DNA of 7,020 bases, taken from the NCBI GenBank assembly GCA_964508295.1, contig CAZDSQ010000076.1, positions 1 through 7,020 on the forward strand, written 5' to 3'. The notes beneath the pieces are model-generated. The model was not told the DNA's origin, searched no databases, and saw only the letters and a program-made list of their open reading frames with translations. Position numbers and translations under genes: made by a program. The DNA is from SIG578 sp964508295 (lineage in GTDB: Bacteria > Bacillota > Clostridia > Oscillospirales > Ruminococcaceae). Below are positions 6,120 through 7,020 of the stretch, in pieces; the stretch's first letter is position 1; the number at the start of each line of letters is the position of its first letter.

Positions 6120-6825
6120 AAAAAAATTCGCAGTTTTCGGGCTCTGAGGGTTCCTGTGCAGCACTCTCTTCCCTTTTCTCGACCCTTGCGACAGCCTCGG
6201 CTACCGCCTTAAGATTAAGCTCGACGGTTTTAATTCTGTTTTCGCAAATTCTTGTCATATCAGAAACATTGTGCTTCAAGTTCTCAATCTCACCGTTTGC
6301 GCTTGATATCTCGCGAAGCGACTCAGAAACCATCTGCTCGGTGGTCATTCTTATCTTATCCGCCTCGCTCTTTGCTCTATCAATAATATCGGCAGCCATC
6401 TGCTTAGCTTCCATAATAGTTTTGCCAACATCCTTTGCGATTTCGGCATACTTTTCGCATTTCTGAGCAAAGTCCTCATTTTCGACGATGAGCTTATTTA
6501 TCTGCTCGTTTTTGATATTAAGCTCGCGCTCGTTATCAAGGAGCAGTCTTCGGTTTTCGTTGATTTCCTCAAACAGACGGCTTTTCTGCATATTTGCATC
6601 AGCAAGCTCGGCACGAAGCGCCTGAATCTGAGTGTTCAGAATTTCATTTCTGGCCGAAAGCTCAGCGCTTTCCTTTGAGAGTTTTTCTCTGTCGGCAGAA
6701 AGGCTCTCTATCTGCTCGGTTGCCTCTTTTTCAAAATTTTCCTTTTGAGCGGTAATTTCATAAATATAGTCGATGACATCCTTTTTGTTAAATCCAAAGG
6801 CTTGTGTTCTGAAATTTTCCTGCAT
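6118..6825 (-). CDS. DivIVA-like coiled-coil protein, possibly frameshifted at its end
   Basis: 235 residues from the ATG at 6825. That start is chosen because GGGAGA (6839-6834) sits 8 nt upstream; a longer version from TTG at 6843 would place the Shine-Dalgarno inside the gene. The N-terminus FRTQAFGFNKKDVIDYIYEI resembles the DivIVA/GpsB membrane-targeting motif (aromatic-Gly-aromatic, then K/D-x-V-x-x-[FY]-[IL]). From about residue 20 to 215 it is an almost unbroken coiled coil rich in Glu, Lys, Ala and Leu without proline, then an acidic tail EPSEPE. DivIVA proteins gather at curved membrane or septa and recruit partners for division, growth or chromosome anchoring. No division genes are nearby, so the specific job is unknown. 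The gene stops with TTT TTT TGA within a run of seven T; skipping one T would add 60 residues (total 295). It is the first gene of the operon. Confidence 0.8.
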   Translation of the reverse strand: MQENFRTQAFGFNKKDVIDYIYEITAQKENFEKEATEQIESLSADREKLSKESAELSARNEILNTQIQALRAELADANMQKSRLFEEINENRRLLLDNERELNIKNEQINKLIVENEDFAQKCEKYAEIAKDVGKTIMEAKQMAADIIDRAKSEADKIRMTTEQMVSESLREISSANGEIENLKHNVSDMTRICENRIKTVELNLKAVAEAVARVEKREESAAQEPSEPENCEFF

Positions 6826-6833
6826 TGTTGTTC

Positions 6834-6839
6834 TCTCCC
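6834..6839 (-). promoter_or_regulatory. Ribosome binding site that decides the DivIVA-like start
   Basis: GGGAGA on the minus strand, 8 nt before the ATG at 6825. It rules against the upstream TTG at 6843 as the start, because that codon precedes the site. Confidence 0.75.
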
Positions 6840-6900
6840 GCAATTTTTATTTTGATATATTTGCGACGTCGTATTTTTGCGATTTGTGTATATTTATTTA

Positions 6901-6929
6901 ATTGTAGCACACATTTTTCAAAAAGACAA
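6901..6929 (-). promoter_or_regulatory. Sigma-A promoter of the five-gene operon
   Basis: On the minus strand: -35 TTGTCT (6929-6924), a 17-bp spacer, and -10 TACAAT (6906-6901) preceded by TGC, an extended -10. The spacing is ideal and the hexamers are each one or two bases from consensus. Transcription would start near 6894, leaving a leader of about 70 nt before the DivIVA-like ATG. The leader contains the palindrome CGACGTCG (6864-6871) and a repeated TTTGCGA (plus-strand 6860-6866 and 6876-6882), possibly operator-like but unproven. Confidence 0.75.
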
Positions 6930-6990
6930 CATTTTAATAAATTTAAAATTGAAATTACGAACCTTGCCTTTTCATCTCTGCACGAGGGGT

Positions 6991-7008
6991 CAAGGGGCTT
7001 GCCCCTTG
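6991..7008. repeat. GC-rich hairpin at the right edge
   Basis: CAAGGGGC (6991-6998) and GCCCCTTG (7001-7008) form a perfect 8-bp stem around TT. It lacks a T-run on both sides within view. It lies about 60 bp upstream of the operon promoter and may belong to another intergenic repeat, or be the remnant of an upstream gene end; the window stops 12 bases later. The stretch 6930-6990 is AT-rich and I see no gene in it. Confidence 0.5.
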
Positions 7009-7020
7009 CCGCCAGAGAGT

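Noticed and set aside
6062..6466. 134-codon plus-strand open frame opposite the DivIVA-like gene
   Set aside because: Its Ser/Ala/Leu/Ile/Phe-rich composition is the expected mirror of a coiled-coil gene; no promoter or Shine-Dalgarno supports it.
6826..6843. TTG start at 6843 giving a six-residue longer DivIVA-like protein
   Set aside because: The Shine-Dalgarno GGGAGA would lie inside the reading frame and fits the ATG at 6825 instead.
6955..7020. Minus-strand open frame entering from the right edge and ending with a TAA just before the promoter
   Set aside because: About 20 codons read through the GC hairpin with repeat-like composition; too short and without motifs to call a gene end.

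Overview
The window looks like a piece of a low-to-mid GC Clostridia genome, most likely an uncultured gut member of the Oscillospirales/Ruminococcaceae type. This is inferred from strong GGAGG-type ribosome binding sites, a DivIVA-like protein, a small cysteine-rich protein that looks like the DUF6472 family, a fused ATPase-FtsX/MacB-like permease of Gram-positive style, and short paired-hairpin repeats between genes. No rRNA, tRNA, CRISPR array, transposase or phage gene is visible.

Layout. Positions 1-282 hold no confident gene: there is an AT-rich stretch with inverted repeats, a 50-bp paired-hairpin repeat (130-179), a consensus DnaA box (225-233) and a TATAAT -10 (243-248). Positions 283-2934 (+) encode one large ABC exporter-like protein with ATPase and permease in a single chain. 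Positions 2935-3107, between convergent genes, hold four hairpins, the last of which is a good terminator for the minus-strand operon. Positions 3108-6825 (-) form a tight five-gene operon, in transcription order: DivIVA-like coiled-coil protein, DUF6472-like zinc-finger-type protein, 12-TM MFS transporter, membrane-anchored glycerophosphodiester phosphodiesterase, and a shikimate-kinase-like P-loop kinase. A very good sigma-A promoter (TTGTCT, 17 bp, TACAAT with an extended -10) lies at 6901-6929. The remaining right edge is AT-rich spacer plus another GC hairpin.

The operon is linked by short gaps or overlaps: ATGA between the extended DivIVA frame and DUF6472, then 20 nt, 3 nt, and TAATG. 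The functional links are not obvious. The membrane theme (DivIVA-like scaffold, transporter, phospholipid-headgroup hydrolase) is an inference from context only. The most notable observation is that the DivIVA-like gene stops inside a run of seven T, while the next frame continues for 60 codons with a strongly basic tail and ends in an ATGA overlap with the next gene. This suggests a frameshift (real, programmed or a sequencing error). The kinase at the operon end also lacks residues that normally bind shikimate, so its substrate should be treated as open.
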